Source: Maritimibacter sp. (GTDB lineage Bacteria > Pseudomonadota > Alphaproteobacteria > Rhodobacterales > Rhodobacteraceae). From it: DNA of 7,767 nt. Made by a program: the position numbers and the translations under genes. Positions 5,254-7,767 of the stretch are shown in pieces; within the stretch, counting starts at the first letter, position 1, and every line of letters begins with the position of its first letter. The stretch spans positions 1-7,767 of the forward strand of contig JAGRMP010000465.1 in NCBI GenBank assembly GCA_020441225.1, in the 5' to 3' direction. The notes below the pieces were generated by a model. It did not search any database. It was not told the origin of the DNA and saw nothing but the letters and a program-made list of their open reading frames with translations.

Positions 5254-6651
5254 TCAGAGCCGCGCGGCCGCCGCCGCGAGCGCCTGCGGGACCGCCAGCA
5301 CGTCGTCGCGGGTGCAGTCCCAGGGGCCGACCTGGACGCGGATCACGAACCGGCCCTCATGCGTGGTCTGGGTGAGGTAGATCCGGCCCTCGCGGTTCAC
5401 CGCGTCGAGCAGGGCGGCGGTGGCGTCGTCGTCCCGGTAGCGCAGGGAGAACAGCGACAGGATCGGCCCGGTGACGATCTCGAACCCGTCCATCGCGGCG
5501 ATGGCCTCCGCCGCCTCGGCACTCCAGGCGACATGGTTGCGGATCCGGGTCCGGAGCGCCGCAAGCCCCTCGATCCGCAGGAGAAACCACAGTTTCAGCG
5601 CCCGGAAGCGGCGGCCGAGCGGCAGGGTCCATTCGTTGTAATTCACCACCTCACCGGCATGCCGGGTCTGCAGATAATCGGGCCTGAGCCCCATCGTCGC
5701 GATCTGGGGGCCGGGGTCGCGCAGGAACTGGACGCTCGCGTCGAACTGTGCGCCGAGCCATTTGTGCGGGTTGAAGACGACGCTGTCGGCCCCCTCGACC
5801 CCGGCCCAGAGCGCGCGAAACTCCGGCGCGATCATCGCGGTGCCGGCCCAGGCGGCGTCGACATGGGTCGGCAGCCCGTGGGCTTTGGCCACGGCGATGC
5901 AGGCGGCGAGGTCGTCGCAGGCGCCGATCGCGGTGCCGCCGGTGGCGAGGATGACGCCCGCCGGTCTGTGCCCCGCCGCGAGGTCGGCGCGGATCGCGGC
6001 GTCGAGCGCGCCGGGGTCCATCGAATAAAGCGGATCGTTCTCCCGGCCCGGGACCTTGACCAGGTTGTCCTGGCCGATGCCGGAGAGCCGCGCCGCCTTG
6101 TCGACCGAACTGTGGGTCTGGGCCGAGGCGTAGAGGCGCAGCCGGGGGGCGCCGGACAGCCCCGCGGTGAGCCCCGTGTAGCCGAGCGCGCGCTCGCGCA
6201 TGGTGAGCACGGCGGAAAAGGTCGCGGTGGTGGCCGAATCGTGGATCGTGCCGGTGAAGTCGCCGGGCAGGCCGAGGGCGTCGCGCAGCCAGTCGATCAC
6301 CAGCGCTTCCATTTCGTTCGCCGCCGGCGCCGTCTGCCACAGCATCGCCTGGCCCGCCATTGCATTGGCGAGCTGTTCGGCGAGCATCGAGGCGGGCGCG
6401 GCATTGGCCGGGAAATAGGCAAAGAAGCGCGGGTGCTGCCAATGTGTCATCGCGTCGGGCACCAGGCGCGCGAAATCGTCGAACACCTCTTCGACCGGGG
6501 TCGGCGATTCCGGCACCGGTGCCTCGATCAGCTTGCGGAAATCGCCGGGCGCGAGGTCGGGGCGCACCGGCCGGTCGCGGAGCCCCGCGTGATAGTCGCG
6601 CGCCCAGTCGGCGGCGCGTTTCGACCAGAAGGCGAGGTCGTCGTGATCCAT
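5254..6651 (-). CDS. Group II PLP-dependent amino-acid decarboxylase (aromatic L-amino-acid type)
   Basis: This 465-residue cytoplasmic fold-type I PLP enzyme should convert an L-amino acid to its amine and CO2. Motifs in order are HPRFFAYFPAN (73-83), QTHSSVDKAARLSG with active-site H180, HVDAAWAG with D265 (binds the pyridine nitrogen), FNPHKWLG with K297 (Schiff-base lysine), and PLGRRFRALKLWF (344-356). Y326 in RPDYL matches the mobile-loop tyrosine of human DOPA decarboxylase (Y332), and H180 matches its H192. Having both argues for decarboxylation rather than the oxidative aldehyde-synthase variants, which change one of them. Length fits the family. Substrate (Trp, Tyr, Phe, DOPA or other) cannot be read from the sequence. 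The start is ATG 6651 with AGGA about 8 bases upstream. Only 25 bases separate it from the VHL-like gene upstream, so co-transcription is likely. Confidence 0.93.
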   Translation of the reverse strand: MDHDDLAFWSKRAADWARDYHAGLRDRPVRPDLAPGDFRKLIEAPVPESPTPVEEVFDDFARLVPDAMTHWQHPRFFAYFPANAAPASMLAEQLANAMAGQAMLWQTAPAANEMEALVIDWLRDALGLPGDFTGTIHDSATTATFSAVLTMRERALGYTGLTAGLSGAPRLRLYASAQTHSSVDKAARLSGIGQDNLVKVPGRENDPLYSMDPGALDAAIRADLAAGHRPAGVILATGGTAIGACDDLAACIAVAKAHGLPTHVDAAWAGTAMIAPEFRALWAGVEGADSVVFNPHKWLGAQFDASVQFLRDPGPQIATMGLRPDYLQTRHAGEVVNYNEWTLPLGRRFRALKLWFLLRIEGLAALRTRIRNHVAWSAEAAEAIAAMDGFEIVTGPILSLFSLRYRDDDATAALLDAVNREGRIYLTQTTHEGRFVIRVQVGPWDCTRDDVLAVPQALAAAAARL

Positions 6652-6676
6652 GGCGCTGTCCTGTTGGCGGCCTGTG

Positions 6677-7021
6677 TCAGTCGAGGGTCACCGTCGCGGG
6701 CGACCGGTCGGGCAGATAGATATGGTAGCACAGCTCGCCGCCGCCCGGCTCGGGCATGGTCACCAGCCAGGGGTGGGTGACGTAGGTGTCGAGCCGCACG
6801 TTGCGGCCGGGGAAGATATCGGCGTAGTGCTGGCGCTCGCCGTTGTAATCGAGCCAGTAGACCGAGAAATACTCCTCGTCATTGGCGACCGCATTCACGA
6901 AGGTGATCGATGTCGGCAGAGTGCTGTCGATCGACCGGTAGACGCCTTCGCCGGGGCAGGCGGTCGCGGTCGAAAGGCCGAGGCCGGCAAGGGTTGTGGC
7001 GGCGAAGAGGGCTTTGCGCAT
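6677..7021 (-). CDS. Small exported protein with a von Hippel-Lindau (VHL) beta-domain
   Basis: This 114-residue protein has a signal peptide (MRKALFAATTLAGLGLSTATA) with AxA at 19-21, so the mature form starts at C22. The rest, about 90 residues, resembles the beta-sandwich of the human VHL tumour suppressor. The stretch W56-L86 aligns without gaps to pVHL 88-118 as I recall it: WLDYNGERQHY opposite WLNFDGEPQPY, then PG, and THPWL opposite GHLWL. N43 in TFVN matches N78 of pVHL, with about three extra residues before W56. The hydroxyproline-contact residues W88, Y98, S111, H115 and W117 correspond to W56, Y66, T79, H83 and W85. There is no alpha (elongin-binding) domain. C22 and C98 are the only cysteines in the mature protein and could form a disulfide. 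The start is ATG 7021 with GGAGAA at 7026-7031; the longer frame to 7111 would bury the signal peptide. Cellular function is unknown; the fold call is strong, ligand binding is inference. Confidence 0.85.
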   Translation of the reverse strand: MRKALFAATTLAGLGLSTATACPGEGVYRSIDSTLPTSITFVNAVANDEEYFSVYWLDYNGERQHYADIFPGRNVRLDTYVTHPWLVTMPEPGGGELCYHIYLPDRSPATVTLD

Positions 7022-7038
7022 CGGGTTCTCCGGAGGCA

Positions 7039-7053
7039 GGCCCGTGTCGGGCC
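7039..7053 (-). promoter_or_regulatory. Short hairpin upstream of the VHL-like gene
   Basis: GGCCCG and CGGGCC form a perfect 6-bp stem around a 3-base loop, 7 bases before the ribosome binding site of the VHL-like gene. It sits directly after the larger tpiA 3' stem-loop. It could be part of that 3' structure, a translation-affecting hairpin, or chance. Confidence 0.3.
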
Positions 7054-7058
7054 CGGGG

Positions 7059-7086
7059 CGGGCGCGGACCAGAAGACCCGCACCCG
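7059..7086 (-). terminator. Stem-loop downstream of tpiA
   Basis: In - strand RNA, CGGGTGCGGGTC and GGTCCGCGCCCG pair over 12 positions with loop TTCT, using three G-U pairs. The opposite strand would have C/A mismatches at those three positions, so the fold is favoured only in the tpiA direction. It begins 34 bases past the tpiA stop. C residues rather than a T run follow, so it is either a Rho-dependent or processed 3' end, or a partial terminator before the VHL-like gene. Confidence 0.5.
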
Positions 7087-7120
7087 GTCTGCGCCGGTGG
7101 CATCCCGGCACGGCGGGCGC

Positions 7121-7767
7121 TCAGCCCTTGGCGGTCTCCAGCGCCGAGATGATCGGCGAGAAATCCTCGGCCTTGAGGCTCGCGCCGCCAACCAGCGCGC
7201 CGTCGACATTGGCGACCGCGAAGATCTCGGCCGCGTTCGAGGGCTTGACCGAGCCGCCGTAGAGCACGCGGATCCGGTCGCCCTCACCGCCGAACCGCGC
7301 CACGAGACTCGCGCGGATGAAATCATGCACTTCGGTGATCTGTTCGATGGTCGGGATCTTGCCGGTGCCGATGGCCCAGATCGGCTCGTAGGCGATGACG
7401 GCGGTGGCGCCGGTGAGCCCGTCGGGGAGCGAACCGGCAAGCTGGGTGCCGATCACGTCGAGCGTGCTGCCCGCTTCGCGTTCCTCGAGGCTTTCCCCGA
7501 GGCAGATGACGGCCATGAGGCCCGCGGCCAGCGCGGCCTCGGCCTTGGCACATACGGTGGCGTCGCTTTCGCCGTGATCGGCGCGCCGCTCCGAATGGCC
7601 GACGATCACCGCGGTCGCGCCCGCGTCCACCAGCATGCCGGCAGAGATGTCGCCGGTATGCGCGCCCTTCTCGGCGGCGTGGCAATCCTGCCCGCCCACG
7701 GCCACGGCGCTGTCGGCGGCGGCCGCCGCCATCCGTTCCAGGAGCGTCGCCGGCGGGCAGATCAGCA
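7121..7767 (-). CDS. tpiA: Triosephosphate isomerase (N-terminus outside the window)
   Basis: This cytoplasmic TIM-barrel enzyme interconverts glyceraldehyde 3-phosphate and dihydroxyacetone phosphate in glycolysis and gluconeogenesis. The visible part starts [12 protein letters not shown] and covers about 214 residues, so roughly 35 N-terminal residues, including the catalytic lysine of the GNWKMN motif, lie past the right edge. Visible motifs are GGQDCH, VGHSERR with the electrophilic histidine (codon 7595-7597), [11 protein letters not shown] with the catalytic glutamate (codon 7385-7387), and YGGSVKP, which binds phosphate. The C-terminus [15 protein letters not shown] is typical. The frame is intact to TGA at 7121. 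The in-frame ATG at 7732 is internal, since homologous sequence continues upstream of it. It is the first gene of the - strand row; its promoter is outside the window. Confidence 0.97.
   Translation of the reverse strand, partial: LICPPATLLERMAAAAADSAVAVGGQDCHAAEKGAHTGDISAGMLVDAGATAVIVGHSERRADHGESDATVCAKAEAALAAGLMAVICLGESLEEREAGSTLDVIGTQLAGSLPDGLTGATAVIAYEPIWAIGTGKIPTIEQITEVHDFIRASLVARFGGEGDRIRVLYGGSVKPSNAAEIFAVANVDGALVGGASLKAEDFSPIISALETAKG

Noticed and set aside
4423..6780. A 785-residue open frame on the + strand opposite the TPM and decarboxylase genes
   Set aside because: It lies antisense to two genes with clear family motifs. Its translation is Arg/Gly/Ala/Asp-rich with no domain or membrane pattern. 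Long antisense frames are expected in GC-rich coding DNA.
6953..6970. Lipobox before C22 of the VHL-like protein
   Set aside because: The residues before the cysteine are A-T-A, lacking the usual leucine at -3; signal peptidase I cleavage after AxA fits better, with the cysteine free for a disulfide to C98.
7022..7111. In-frame upstream extension of the VHL-like protein
   Set aside because: It would place 30 residues before a clear signal peptide and span the tpiA 3' stem-loop; ATG 7021 has GGAGAA at good spacing.

Overview
This is a GC-rich, densely packed chromosomal window. The look is alphaproteobacterial, probably Rhodobacteraceae. The reasons are strong G/C bias at third codon positions, the protein types (Uup-like ABC-F, OFA-type transporter, TPM protein, TrhA/hemolysin III-like protein), and a short A/T-rich element placed just after genes, which I recall as common in that family. 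No rRNA, tRNA, CRISPR array, transposase or prophage gene is visible.

Layout. On the + strand lie an ABC-F ATPase of the Uup type (1-1829, missing only the first base of its start codon) and an OFA-type major facilitator transporter (2059-3417). On the - strand, read from the right edge leftward, lie triosephosphate isomerase tpiA (7121-7767, N-terminus outside the window), a small exported protein with a von Hippel-Lindau (VHL) beta-domain (6677-7021), a group II PLP-dependent amino-acid decarboxylase (5254-6651), a periplasmic TPM-domain membrane protein (4309-5154), and a seven-helix TrhA/hemolysin III family protein (3566-4207). The two sets converge at 3418-3565, a 148-base spacer holding three hairpins and one copy of the A/T-rich element. 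A second, same-sense copy follows uup.

How the genes relate. The genes are mostly housekeeping or envelope-related and do not form one clear pathway. The tightest link is the VHL-like gene and the decarboxylase, with 25 bases between them. The other gaps on the - strand are about 100 bases, each with a ribosome binding site and two with hairpins just upstream of the next gene. These could be one transcript with internal processing or termination, or several units.

The most interesting item is the VHL-like protein. Its central 34 residues align without a gap to the hydroxyproline-binding part of human pVHL as I remember it. All five contact positions are kept (W56, Y66, T79 for Ser, H83, W85), yet the protein is exported, has no elongin-binding alpha domain and probably carries a disulfide. 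Secondary points are a TrhA-like protein that seems to lack two of three zinc-ligand histidines, an OFA transporter without the oxalate-binding lysine and with a His-rich tail, and the paired gene-end elements.
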